DNA of 16,730 nt from Lachnospiraceae bacterium. GTDB taxonomy: Bacteria; Bacillota_A; Clostridia; Lachnospirales; Lachnospiraceae. The translations under genes were made by a program, and so were the position numbers. Shown here in pieces: positions 1-7,814 of the stretch. The notes under the pieces were generated by a model that saw only the letters and a list, made by a program, of their open reading frames with translations, had not been told where the DNA came from and searched no databases. The stretch spans positions 1-16,730 of the forward strand of contig JAETQR010000062.1 of assembly GCA_021770615.1 (NCBI GenBank). The letters run 5' to 3'. Each line of letters begins with the position of its first letter. The stretch's first letter is position 1.

Positions 1-54
1 CGGTTGATAACAGGTAGATTTACAGAAAATAATTCGGTTCAGAAAACAATCAAA
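1..54. repeat. Direct repeat copy A (54 bp, at window edge)
   Basis: These 54 bases are identical to 1262-1315. Identity stops at base 55, where the flanks diverge at once. This copy begins at the first base of the window, so its true left limit cannot be seen. Read on the minus strand, the other copy lies just upstream of the Rpn-like gene. This copy could therefore be the upstream region of a second, related gene to the left, or one side of an inserted segment. Confidence 0.95.
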
Positions 55-270
55 GGCATCCCTCCTGAAATATCAAAAATTTAATGATTGGATTATTCGG
101 CGAAGCGCCGTGAAGCTTTTTACAAGATTATTTTAAAACATCTGAGAAATAAGTAATGACAGGCGGCATAAGATTTCTTCATGCAAATGCCGCCAATTTA
201 ATAAATATCTTTTTAAATTTTTTCTTTGGATTTGAGCCTAATACTCTTTGATCTTTATTTACCCAATTAT
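55..270. other. Non-coding gap with two hairpins, downstream of the Rpn-like gene
   Basis: No credible gene is seen in this AT-rich stretch. It contains a compact GC hairpin at 98-110 (CGGCG, loop AAG, CGCCG) and a longer one at 162-194 (GGCGGCAT pairing with ATGCCGCC, 17-nt loop). On the plus strand both are followed by T-rich sequence. On the minus strand, the direction of the Rpn-like gene, neither has a clear T-tract, so their role as its terminator is uncertain. A minus-strand ATG after AGGAGGG near 54-58 opens only a six-codon frame. Confidence 0.6.
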
Positions 271-1230
271 TTATTGGTTGCTTTTTCCGCGGAGGCGCTC
301 ATAGATCAATTCACAATCATACGGCGGGGTGAATTCTTCTGCAACTTTACAGATAGCAATTACACCCGAAGGATCCTCTTCCAGTTCATCAGAAATGATA
401 TCAGGTGTTTTCCCCTTTTCAAGCTTTTTAATAATCTGTTGTATTAATTTGAGTACACTTCCTTCCTCACGTCCTCTTTCCAGCCCTTCCTCGCGTCCTT
501 TTTCCAGCCCTTCTTCACGTCCCCTTTTTAATCCTTCTTCCAGGCCTTCCTGACGTTCATAATACTTTTCTTCCCACGCCTGCATATACTTTACCCCACT
601 TTCTTCATTGGACTTCACCTTGCAGACACGGTCATGGATCCGCCGGATGCGCTCACTTCCCGAGTTTTCCGCTGCCTGATCCGTCGTATCCTCCAGGTAA
701 TGAAGGAAGTCTGCCAGTTCTTTTGAGACCTCCGAATCATTCGTCCCCCGGGTATTAAGAAAGATCCGGACAGCTCCGTCATCAAGGACGCAGTCCGACC
801 GTTCCTCACAGTGCGGGCGGAAAGTGTAGCAGTAAAGTCCATACCCAAACAAATCAAACGGCGTAATGATAATAATGTACGATCTGTTCAATACGTTATA
901 ATCAGGTATCCCCGGCTCCAGCAGACTGGTATCTATCATGGACTGGTAATATCTGCTGCGCTTTGCCAGGTCAGACTGCTTTTTCTTCTGCATCTCCGTA
1001 TTGTAGATACTCTTCTCCTCATCCATGGAAAAGACATCCATCCGCACAGAACGTACGGCAGGAGATACCCTCAATTCCTTCTCCGTCTCGTTTTTTCCAA
1101 GCAAAGGTACCTGATGCCCAAAGATAATACTCAATGCATCCTGGTGCACCTGCGGGTCCTCCATTACCTCATCAAACAAAAATCGGTCTGTAAGGTTCAA
1201 GTCACTCAATGGTATTAAATTGTGTCTCAT
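271..1230 (-). CDS. Rpn family recombination-promoting nuclease / PD-(D/E)XK transposase-like protein
   Basis: This 319-residue protein matches the Rpn/PDDEXK_2 family (often labelled putative transposase). The N-terminus has the usual layout in which a short leader (DLNLTDRFLFDEVM, 9-22) precedes the nuclease core. The likely metal-binding residues are D65 (RMDV) and E79 in TEMQ (78-81). The core uses E-x-Q rather than E-x-K, which I recall as normal for this family. Residues 231-257 are three octapeptide repeats of the type EEGLxxGR, leading to a short C-terminal domain. The ATG has a good site upstream (AAAAGGAGAACAT). Family members in E. coli promote RecA-independent recombination, and some act in phage defence; neither role is shown here. 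It lies downstream of the sugar operon terminator, on the same strand, and is flanked by direct repeats. Confidence 0.88.
   Translation of the reverse strand: MRHNLIPLSDLNLTDRFLFDEVMEDPQVHQDALSIIFGHQVPLLGKNETEKELRVSPAVRSVRMDVFSMDEEKSIYNTEMQKKKQSDLAKRSRYYQSMIDTSLLEPGIPDYNVLNRSYIIIITPFDLFGYGLYCYTFRPHCEERSDCVLDDGAVRIFLNTRGTNDSEVSKELADFLHYLEDTTDQAAENSGSERIRRIHDRVCKVKSNEESGVKYMQAWEEKYYERQEGLEEGLKRGREEGLEKGREEGLERGREEGSVLKLIQQIIKKLEKGKTPDIISDELEEDPSGVIAICKVAEEFTPPYDCELIYERLRGKSNQ
460..540 (-). repeat. 24-bp in-frame tandem repeat (octapeptide EEGLxxGR)
   Basis: About three and a half imperfect 24-bp units lie inside the Rpn-like gene and encode EEGLKRGR, EEGLEKGR, EEGLERGR and EEG. Because the unit is a multiple of three, gain or loss of copies would keep the frame and only change the length of the charged, helical linker between the nuclease and the C-terminal domain. 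The tract is purine-rich on the coding strand and looks like repeated Shine-Dalgarno sequence. Confidence 0.9.
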
Positions 1231-1261
1231 ATGTTCTCCTTTTCATTCTATCATAATGTGG

Positions 1262-1315
1262 CGGTTGATAACAGGTAGATTTACAGAAAATAATTCGGTT
1301 CAGAAAACAATCAAA
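1262..1315. repeat. Direct repeat copy B (54 bp), upstream of the Rpn-like gene
   Basis: This copy is identical to 1-54 and ends 31 bp before the start codon of the Rpn-like gene, in its 5' region on the minus strand. Any promoter of that gene should lie in or next to it. A weak candidate inside is TTGATT, 16 bp, TATTTT on the minus strand. Confidence 0.95.
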
Positions 1316-1364
1316 ATAATTCGTACTTGATTTCTGCCAACAAATAAAACTTCACAAAAATATC

Positions 1365-1408
1365 AGAGCTGCAAAAGCAAATGCCTATCCTTTTGCTTTT
1401 ACAGCTCT
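1365..1408 (-). terminator. Intrinsic terminator of the sugar/cyclitol operon
   Basis: Arms at 1365-1381 and 1392-1408 form a 17-bp stem with one mismatch and a 10-nt loop. On the minus strand the stem is followed by GATATTTTTGTG, a T-rich tail. It lies 43 bp after the stop of the last operon gene and also separates the operon from the Rpn-like gene. Confidence 0.88.
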
Positions 1409-1450
1409 TTATAAATTCACTTAATAATTGAAGTGTCTAATTACAAAAAA

Positions 1451-2428
1451 TCAAAACCTAAAATTCAAATCGTTTCGCCCTTCAAAAGGTGCCGAAATGA
1501 GTCTTGGCTTTAAAAATTCTGCTGTCTTTTTCAATCCATCTAACCGACTCATAGTAATATCCTCGTGCTCAAATGTAAGTGAGCCAAAATACCCTACCAT
1601 AGATAATTCTGTAATTATGTCTTCCCACTTAACATTTCCCCAGCCCGGTATCCGAAAGCGAAATCCTCTATCAATTCTTCTATAGTTACCATGCGGATTA
1701 AGACCCGAGCGCCCTACATTCTGCTTAACAATCTGTGCATCCTTGGCATGCACTCCATAAATCCGATCCCCAAGCAAATCAATAAATGCCTCAACATCAA
1801 TATCATACATCATCATATTCGCCGGGTCTAAATTGAACCCCCATGATTGATGATTTCCTAAAAGTTCCACACTTCTCTGGGCTGTTTCAATGTCATATAC
1901 CATTTGATTCGGGTGCGGCTCATGGGCAAACTTAATACCGTATTCATCATATTTATCAAGAATTTTTCCCCATCTTTCAGCAAAAATCTCTTCTTCTCGT
2001 CCCCATGCACCTGCATCAGGCCATTGGCAAACTCTTCCGAAATTTTCACACCCAACAAATCCTACTACTACAGGTATCTCCATCTCATTAGCAATTTGTG
2101 CTGTCCGTATAACGGCCTCCGTTCCAAACTTAATCTTTTCTTCTTTTGTCCCTCGGTAAATATCATCGGTATCTTTTCCGTACGGGCCCATTACCAGCTG
2201 ACTTTCCGGGTGATTCCCCAACGTGGATATCTCCAACCCATAATCCTTAATTTTCTTTTTATATTTTTTTATATTATCCTTTTCAAGAATCGTATGAACG
2301 TCTAAATGCAAATTATCTTTTTCAAAAGTCTCTATCTCCAATGTTTCATATCCATATTCTGCCGCAAGACAGCAAACCTCTTCTAACGGCAAATCTGCAT
2401 ATGTCCCTGTACACAAACCTAATTTCAA
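1451..2428 (-). CDS. Sugar phosphate isomerase/epimerase family protein (xylose isomerase-like TIM barrel)
   Basis: This 325-residue protein belongs to the AP-endonuclease-2/xylose-isomerase-like TIM-barrel superfamily, which isomerises or epimerises sugars and cyclitol derivatives using a divalent metal. Likely metal ligands sit at barrel strand ends: E170 (HEPHP), D201 (NLDPAN), H227 (VHAKD) and E287 (FEHED). The segment PGWGNVKW (261-268) is typical of the C-terminal part of these enzymes. The start is a TTG: GGAGG lies 7 nt upstream at ideal spacing and the protein then begins MKLGLCTGTY, a normal first strand. It is the last gene of the operon, 28 nt after the SDR gene. The substrate is unknown. 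It differs clearly from the other TIM-barrel protein at 6952-7788, so the two probably catalyse different steps. Confidence 0.9.
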   Translation of the reverse strand: MKLGLCTGTYADLPLEEVCCLAAEYGYETLEIETFEKDNLHLDVHTILEKDNIKKYKKKIKDYGLEISTLGNHPESQLVMGPYGKDTDDIYRGTKEEKIKFGTEAVIRTAQIANEMEIPVVVGFVGCENFGRVCQWPDAGAWGREEEIFAERWGKILDKYDEYGIKFAHEPHPNQMVYDIETAQRSVELLGNHQSWGFNLDPANMMMYDIDVEAFIDLLGDRIYGVHAKDAQIVKQNVGRSGLNPHGNYRRIDRGFRFRIPGWGNVKWEDIITELSMVGYFGSLTFEHEDITMSRLDGLKKTAEFLKPRLISAPFEGRNDLNFRF

Positions 2429-2456
2429 ACTTTTCCCTCCTTATCCGACTTTAACC

Positions 2457-3236
2457 TTAAATCAATGTCTGCCCTCCTGCAACTGTAATTGTCTGTCCGG
2501 TTATATAGCTGGACATATCACTACCTAAAAACAGAACACAATCTGCTACTTCTTCAGGTGTTCCAAAACGTTTTACCGGTACAGAATCAGCGACCTCCTG
2601 TAGAAATTGTTCTGGCGTAATATGTCGTTTTTCTGCCCACCATTGTGCTGCACCCTGTGTCTGTTCTGTCATTATTTTCCCCGGCGCCACCGCATTAACG
2701 GTTATATTATACGGCGCCATTTCTATAGCCAATCCTTGTGTAAAAAGAGAAACTCCTCCTTTAGATGCCGAATATGCAACGTTATATCCTTCGCCTATTT
2801 TTCCTGCTATAGATGAAAAATTAATAATTTTTCCATAATTACGTTTCATCATCAGTTCAGCCATCTTATAATTAACAAGATATGTCCCCTCCAGATTAAC
2901 AGCTATTGTTTTATCCCAGCATCTTTTTTCCAGTTCATGAAGTTTTCCCAAAATCACAATGCCTGCTGCATGTACCAGAATATCTATTCCGCCAAAATCA
3001 GACCACGCTTTTTCTATAACCTGATCCACTTTACTCTTATCTGAAACATCCAACACATACCTTTCAATTTTAGTATTATATTCTTCTATTTCTGATTTTA
3101 CTTTCTTCAGATTTTCTTCAGCAATATCTGCCAATGCAACATTGGCTCCCTCTGCTGCAAATTTCATTGCACATGCCTTTCCCATTCCACTGGCCGCACC
3201 TGTTACAAAAACATTTTTATCTTTGAAATCCATCAT
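2457..3236 (-). CDS. SDR family NAD(P)-dependent oxidoreductase
   Basis: A classical short-chain dehydrogenase/reductase of 259 residues, the usual size. The cofactor motif is TGAASGMG (12-19). D37 at the end of the second strand favours NAD over NADP. HAAG (89-92) replaces the commoner NAAG/NNAG. The catalytic set is N114, S142, Y155 and K159 (YSASK). PG at 185-186 and the C-terminal SYITGQTITVAGG (243-255) are standard for the 3-ketoacyl-reductase-like clan that includes many sugar and polyol dehydrogenases. The start could be either of two consecutive ATGs (3236 or 3233), both behind GAGG sequences. It lies 157 nt after the binding-protein gene, with a hairpin between. In context it probably interconverts a hydroxyl and a keto group on the imported substrate or a derivative of it. 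Confidence 0.92.
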   Translation of the reverse strand: MMDFKDKNVFVTGAASGMGKACAMKFAAEGANVALADIAEENLKKVKSEIEEYNTKIERYVLDVSDKSKVDQVIEKAWSDFGGIDILVHAAGIVILGKLHELEKRCWDKTIAVNLEGTYLVNYKMAELMMKRNYGKIINFSSIAGKIGEGYNVAYSASKGGVSLFTQGLAIEMAPYNITVNAVAPGKIMTEQTQGAAQWWAEKRHITPEQFLQEVADSVPVKRFGTPEEVADCVLFLGSDMSSYITGQTITVAGGQTLI

Positions 3237-3284
3237 ACCTCAGTCCTCGTTTTTCTCGTATTTTTACTGTAATCAAATAATTTC

Positions 3285-3316
3285 CTTAACTGCGGCCTAA
3301 AAAGACCGCAGTTAAG
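3285..3316 (-). terminator. Stem-loop between the binding-protein and SDR genes (attenuator or mRNA 3'-end stabiliser)
   Basis: A perfect 11-bp stem (CTTAACTGCGG pairing with CCGCAGTTAAG, arms 3285-3295 and 3306-3316) has a 10-nt loop. On the minus strand the tail is GAAATTATTTG, too poor in T for a strong terminator. Such hairpins after solute-binding-protein genes commonly raise the amount of that mRNA relative to downstream genes; that role here is inference. Confidence 0.6.
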
Positions 3317-3393
3317 TTATTTTTCTTCACCTTACATTCATTTTTTAACACTTAATATTTAAACCATTGATTCCTCTTCAAATTTCTTATATC

Positions 3394-4407
3394 TTACAAA
3401 TAGTCCTGCAGCTTTTTAATGGTTTCGTCAGCCTTTTCTTTGGTAATAATCTCAAATCCACTGTCCGTTACCATCTCTGGATCTTTCCCTTCAATCGTTT
3501 CGATCAAAACATCAATAGCCTTTTTCCCTGCTACATCCGGAGCCTGTGCTGTATTTGCAATCTCATCTCCATTCTTCACCAGTTCAAGACCATCAACAGT
3601 TCCATCAAAACCAATGACGTCTATTTGATCCAGAACTCCTGCTTCTTCCAATGCTCTTACACAGCCGATACCAATAGCATCACAGGCATTCCAAAATACT
3701 TTAACATCAGGATTTGCCATCAGGATATTCTGAGCTGCAATATATCCTTCATCTACGGACCAGTCTGTAGACTGCTCTGCAACAATTTCGCACCAGCCAT
3801 CCAACCCATCGTCAATGCCTTGCTTACGCTTATTTCCATTGTCATTTCCTTCTTCGCCATTTATCTTAGCAATCTTTGTACCTTCTGGATAATTTTCCTT
3901 TATCCATTCTCCGGTTGCAACCGCTGCACTATAATTGTCTGTTCCTACAAAAGGAACTCTTTTGTACCCATCTGCTTCCAACGCATCCTGATCTGCATTA
4001 TTGTCCATCATAACCACCGGAAGTCCTGCATCCTGACAAGCTTTCACGGAAATATTAATCCCATCCATTGACATAGCTGCCACAACAACTCCATCATAAG
4101 TCCCGTTGGCAATAATATTCTCAATCAATTCCGTCTGTCCAGCTACATCCGTCAGACTTCCTGAACTTGTAGACTGAACAACGCCTTCCATTCCCAACTC
4201 ATCACAACGTGCCTTTGCTGCATTAGAAAGGATTATCATATATGGATCATTCAAACTGTTAGGAACAATTGCAATTTTATAAGAATCCTTTTTCTCTGTT
4301 TTGCCTTCTTCCTTCTTTTCTCCTCCATCTGTGGTTCCACATCCTACAGCAAGTAATCCTATTATCAACACCATTGCTACACACTGCATCCATCGTTTAC
4401 TTTTCAT
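3394..4407 (-). CDS. Sugar ABC transporter substrate-binding lipoprotein (RbsB-like, Peripla_BP_4)
   Basis: This 337-residue protein captures the substrate outside the cell for the adjacent importer. A basic N-terminus and hydrophobic stretch (11-21) lead to a lipobox ending at C23 (LLAVGC). An acidic/lysine linker (24-41) follows, then the two-lobed binding protein. Family-typical segments are YKIAIVPNSLNDPY (43-56), FVGTDNYSAAVATGEWI (153-169), FWNACDAIGIGCVRALEEAG (238-257) and GFDGTVDGLELVKNGDEIAN (266-285). The ligand is not predictable by eye; relatives bind ribose, other pentoses, hexoses, inositol or autoinducer-2. AAAGGAGG lies 7 nt before the ATG. It is 47 nt downstream of the permease gene. 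Confidence 0.93.
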   Translation of the reverse strand: MKSKRWMQCVAMVLIIGLLAVGCGTTDGGEKKEEGKTEKKDSYKIAIVPNSLNDPYMIILSNAAKARCDELGMEGVVQSTSSGSLTDVAGQTELIENIIANGTYDGVVVAAMSMDGINISVKACQDAGLPVVMMDNNADQDALEADGYKRVPFVGTDNYSAAVATGEWIKENYPEGTKIAKINGEEGNDNGNKRKQGIDDGLDGWCEIVAEQSTDWSVDEGYIAAQNILMANPDVKVFWNACDAIGIGCVRALEEAGVLDQIDVIGFDGTVDGLELVKNGDEIANTAQAPDVAGKKAIDVLIETIEGKDPEMVTDSGFEIITKEKADETIKKLQDYL

Positions 4408-4454
4408 CTCTTTTCCTCCTTTTATTATTTCTGATTTTGTAAGGTGAATAATCT

Positions 4455-5435
4455 CTACTCCGCTTTTCTTTCCTCAGCTTTGTCCATAAGAACTGCCCCG
4501 ATAATTACAAGACCTGTTATAATCTGCTGATAATATGCAGAAACATCTAACATCTGTAAACCATTTTTCAAAATTGTCAATATCAATGCTCCTATCAAAG
4601 TATTTCCGATCTTTCCTTGACCTCCGGACAACGCAATCCCTCCGATTACGCATGATGCAATCGCATCCATTTCATAACCGTCTCCAGATGTAGGTGATGC
4701 ATATGCTAATCTGGCAAGAAGCATAAGTGCTGCAATAGCGGAAAACAGTCCTGCCAACATATATACCAATATTTCCATGCGCTTTATATTTACTCCAGAG
4801 AGTCGTGCTGCCTGTGCATTTCCTCCCAGGGAATATACATATCTTCCAAATTTAGTTTTACCCATTACAAAAACCATAATTGCATATAAAATCAGCAGAC
4901 AATATGCAAAGGTTGGTATCCCTCCTATTGTCGTTCTTGCAAACTGGTTCAGTTCTGCCGGCAAGCCTGATATAGGTTGTCCGCTGTTCAGCGCCAAAGC
5001 CCCACCCTGTGCCATTTGCATAACACCCAAAGTCATGATAAATGCCGGAAGCTTTCCATAACTAATCCCTATTCCGGTCAACACACCAATTAAACAGCCC
5101 AACACTAATGTAATAACAAATGCAACAATTACAGGGACATTATGTCTTACTGTTAAAAGTGCAAAAATCATACCATCAAATGCCAACATACTTCCACTGG
5201 ACAAATCAATTCCTCCGGTAAGAATTACGCACGATGCCCCAATAGCCATAACACCAATAATTGAAGATTGCACTACTATATTAGTAATATTGCTCCAACT
5301 AAGATACTGAATACCCTTCAATCCGCAAAGTAATGTAAAGACTAAAATTATAACAACTATCCCGATATAAAGTGCCATTGTAGATATCAAATTTTTTTTC
5401 GACTTAAGCATCCCCATCTTTTTGCCGCTCATCAT
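4455..5435 (-). CDS. Sugar ABC transporter permease (RbsC-like, BPD_transp_2)
   Basis: This integral membrane subunit of a ribose-type importer is 326 residues from the chosen start. It is hydrophobic throughout, with roughly eight to ten membrane segments. It carries the family landmarks TGGIDLSSGS (73-82), the ATPase-contact region around YSLGGNAQAARLSGVN (201-216) and the C-terminal GGIALSGGQGKIGNTLIGA (265-283). The frame is open seven codons further upstream, to 5456. However, GGAGG lies 5 nt before the ATG at 5435 and 8 nt before an adjacent ATG at 5432, so I place the start there. Either way the gene overlaps the end of the ATPase gene by about 30 nt, which suggests translational coupling. 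The specificity of the complex is set mainly by the binding protein downstream. Confidence 0.92.
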   Translation of the reverse strand: MMSGKKMGMLKSKKNLISTMALYIGIVVIILVFTLLCGLKGIQYLSWSNITNIVVQSSIIGVMAIGASCVILTGGIDLSSGSMLAFDGMIFALLTVRHNVPVIVAFVITLVLGCLIGVLTGIGISYGKLPAFIMTLGVMQMAQGGALALNSGQPISGLPAELNQFARTTIGGIPTFAYCLLILYAIMVFVMGKTKFGRYVYSLGGNAQAARLSGVNIKRMEILVYMLAGLFSAIAALMLLARLAYASPTSGDGYEMDAIASCVIGGIALSGGQGKIGNTLIGALILTILKNGLQMLDVSAYYQQIITGLVIIGAVLMDKAEERKAE

Positions 5436-6933
5436 GCCCACCTCCATGTAACGCATATTCTAAAACATCTTTTTGCGTCAGCTCATTTGTATTTTCTAAT
5501 ATTGTTGCAATTTCCCCTTCATGCATTACCATGATTCGATCACTCATCTTCAAAATTTCTACTAAATCAGAGGATATCATGATCACTGACCCACCTTTTT
5601 TCAGCAGTTCTTTTATAATATTGTAAATTTCCTCTCTTGCCCCTACATCAATTCCTCGGGTGGGCTCATCAATAATATACACATCTGCCTGATTAGCAAC
5701 CCACTTTGCAATTACAACTTTTTGTTGATTACCTCCGGAAAGTCGCCTTACTTCCTGTTTATAACTTGTTGCTTTTACATTCAGCTTTTTCATATATTCT
5801 GTCACATATTGAGGAATTCTCTTTGTTTTCAATATATATTTCCCAAATTGGGATAAATTAGGCAAAACTATATTGTCTCCCACGGAATGGCTTAATATCA
5901 ACCCTTCGTCTTTACGGTCCTCACTCAAATAAACAACCCCGTTGTTTATTGCATCCTCGATACTATTCTTTTTCAGCTCCTGTGTACCATTTTTGCATAC
6001 AATCTTTCCCTTCTGCTTTTTATATGCACCAACAATACATTTAGCAGTTTCGCTTCTTCCTGAGCCAACCAGTCCGGCTATCCCCAGCACCTCCCCCTTG
6101 TACAATTTAAAAGAAATATTTTTTAACAAATCACGATAATACAAATTTTCAACCTCAAGTGCACAATACTCTTTCTGGATATAGGGATTTTCAATCTTTT
6201 CAAACTGCACCTCGCGATTAACCATCAATTTTGTCAGTTCTTCATTACTCGTCTGGGAAAGATCCAGCGTTGCAATATGCTTTCCGTCTCTGAGCACTGT
6301 ACACCTGTCCCCAATTTCAAACAGTTCAGACATTCGGTGAGAAATATATATGATTCCAATATTTTCTTTCTTCAAAATACGTATTACTTCAAATAATTTT
6401 TCTGTCTCCTTGTCTGTGATTGCCGCGGTGGGCTCGTCCAAAACTAAAATTTTTAATTCTGTAGACAAAGCTTTTGCAATCTCCACCATCTGTTTTTGCG
6501 CCACACTCAAGTGTTTGACCAATGTACGAGGATCTATCTCAACTCCTAATCTTTGCAACGCCTTCTCTGACTCTGCGATCATTCTCTTCCGGTCAACTAT
6601 GATACCCTTCTGAAATTCTTTTCCCAAAAAAATATTTTCATATACCGGAATATATGGATTTAAGTTAAATTCCTGATATATCACACTAATTCCTTTATCA
6701 ATTGCAGCTTTTGTTGATAAATTTGTCACTTTTTCACCAGACAGAAAAATTTCTCCCTGCTCAATTTGATAGGCAGCCGATAAAATCTTAATCAATGTTG
6801 ATTTTCCTGCGCCATTTTCTCCCAAAAGAACATGCACTTCCCCACTTTTGACTTCTAAGTTAACATTTTCAAGCACCTGAACACCAAAAAAGCTTTTACT
6901 GATGTTCCTCATTTCCAATGCTAATTCTCCCAT
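5404..6933 (-). CDS. Sugar ABC transporter ATP-binding protein, tandem-domain (RbsA-like)
   Basis: A 509-residue double ATPase, the usual length for the RbsA/MglA/XylG group, which drives import by the neighbouring permease. Domain 1 has Walker A GENGAGKST (38-46), signature LSVAQKQ (142-148), Walker B VLDEP (164-168) and switch H199. Domain 2 has the degenerate Walker A GLVGSGRSE (287-295) characteristic of this group, signature LSGGNQQ (398-404) and Walker B IDEPTRG (421-427). GGAGG stands 6 nt before the ATG. The gene starts 18 nt after the TIM-barrel gene stop, and its last codons overlap the permease start. The second site is probably not hydrolytic, as in relatives. Confidence 0.96.
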   Translation of the reverse strand: MGELALEMRNISKSFFGVQVLENVNLEVKSGEVHVLLGENGAGKSTLIKILSAAYQIEQGEIFLSGEKVTNLSTKAAIDKGISVIYQEFNLNPYIPVYENIFLGKEFQKGIIVDRKRMIAESEKALQRLGVEIDPRTLVKHLSVAQKQMVEIAKALSTELKILVLDEPTAAITDKETEKLFEVIRILKKENIGIIYISHRMSELFEIGDRCTVLRDGKHIATLDLSQTSNEELTKLMVNREVQFEKIENPYIQKEYCALEVENLYYRDLLKNISFKLYKGEVLGIAGLVGSGRSETAKCIVGAYKKQKGKIVCKNGTQELKKNSIEDAINNGVVYLSEDRKDEGLILSHSVGDNIVLPNLSQFGKYILKTKRIPQYVTEYMKKLNVKATSYKQEVRRLSGGNQQKVVIAKWVANQADVYIIDEPTRGIDVGAREEIYNIIKELLKKGGSVIMISSDLVEILKMSDRIMVMHEGEIATILENTNELTQKDVLEYALHGGGHDERQKDGDA

Positions 6934-6951
6934 TTTCCCCCTCCTTCCTAC

Positions 6952-7788
6952 TTAAACATCTGTATTATAACGTTTAAACGACTCCTTCAAGATTGAGATA
7001 TCTTCTCTTAACAATTCTACTGCATCCTTATTACAGCAATTCAATGGTGCCTGATCATAATAATTTTCTAAATGGATAAACCCTTTATACCCAATATCAC
7101 ACAACGCTTTTACTGATTCATAATAATCAGTTACTCCTTCTCCTAAAAGGGCAGAGCTAATTTCACCCTCTATTCCATCCTTCACATGAACTTCGCAAAT
7201 ATTTTCTCCCAACTCCCGAATCATATCTGGTGCTGAATACCCTTTGTTAAAATAAGGATTTTGTGTATCCATATATATTTTTAAATTACTGCATCCTGTT
7301 TCCTCTAAAAGTCTTAGATTTTGTGCTGAGGACAGGGCATTTTCCGTCGCAATCATTATTCCTGATGGAAATGCCAATTCACATGCATATTTCAGGCACT
7401 TACTTACCTCCTTAAAATCATTTTCTGTATCAATCCTGCTTTCCAGAAATGTGGGAAGCTGCACCAGCGGAAGCTTCATTCGTTTTGCCGTTTCCACTGC
7501 TTTCTCAATAGCCATAAGCGCTATCTTTTTCATTTTAGATCCTTCGGGCTTTGTCATTCCGTAATCATCCAGACAATTAACAGCTATTGCAGAAAACTCA
7601 ATCCCATATTTAGCCGCCTCTTCCAAATACGCATCCTGAATATAAGGATTAGACAGAGGAAAGCTGTGTTCATAATCACCCTGTGCCAGTTCAACGCCGT
7701 CCAGCCCTAATTCATTTACAAATTTACAAATGTATGGTCCTTGAATCGGCGAGCTCCATTCACATATCCCAAATTTTATTTTTTTCAC
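6952..7788 (-). CDS. Sugar phosphate isomerase/epimerase family protein (TIM barrel)
   Basis: A 278-residue xylose-isomerase-like TIM-barrel protein, near the usual size for hydroxypyruvate-isomerase, IolE, IolI and ketose 3-epimerase relatives. Putative metal ligands are E149 (ATEN), D174 (YMDTQNP), H201 (EVHVKDG) and E241 (HLENYY), the expected four. It probably interconverts a ketose, keto-acid or inosose made by the dehydrogenase encoded just upstream. It lies 26 nt after that gene and 18 nt before the ATPase gene. Its ribosome binding site (AGGGGG, 5 nt before ATG) is weaker than those of its neighbours. The exact reaction cannot be told from sequence alone. Confidence 0.9.
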   Translation of the reverse strand: MKKIKFGICEWSSPIQGPYICKFVNELGLDGVELAQGDYEHSFPLSNPYIQDAYLEEAAKYGIEFSAIAVNCLDDYGMTKPEGSKMKKIALMAIEKAVETAKRMKLPLVQLPTFLESRIDTENDFKEVSKCLKYACELAFPSGIMIATENALSSAQNLRLLEETGCSNLKIYMDTQNPYFNKGYSAPDMIRELGENICEVHVKDGIEGEISSALLGEGVTDYYESVKALCDIGYKGFIHLENYYDQAPLNCCNKDAVELLREDISILKESFKRYNTDV

Positions 7789-7814
7789 ATCGTGACCCCC
7801 TTGATCTTACATTT

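Noticed and set aside
55..270. CRISPR-like or repeat array suggested by several hairpins
   Set aside because: The two hairpins differ in sequence and there is no regular repeat-spacer pattern.
1..1315. Classical insertion sequence or composite transposon
   Set aside because: The flanking repeats are direct, no terminal inverted repeats or short target duplications were found, and the Rpn-type gene is not a DDE transposase. The left boundary is also outside the window.
3367..4071. A 234-codon plus-strand frame opposite the binding-protein gene
   Set aside because: Its composition is low-complexity and cysteine/isoleucine-rich, it has no domain, and it is a frame shadow of a well-supported lipoprotein gene.
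6952..7788. DgpC/CarC-type C-glycoside deglycosylase, which is also a TIM-barrel family
   Set aside because: The small partner subunit that accompanies those enzymes is absent from the operon, and nothing in the sequence specifically indicates this function.
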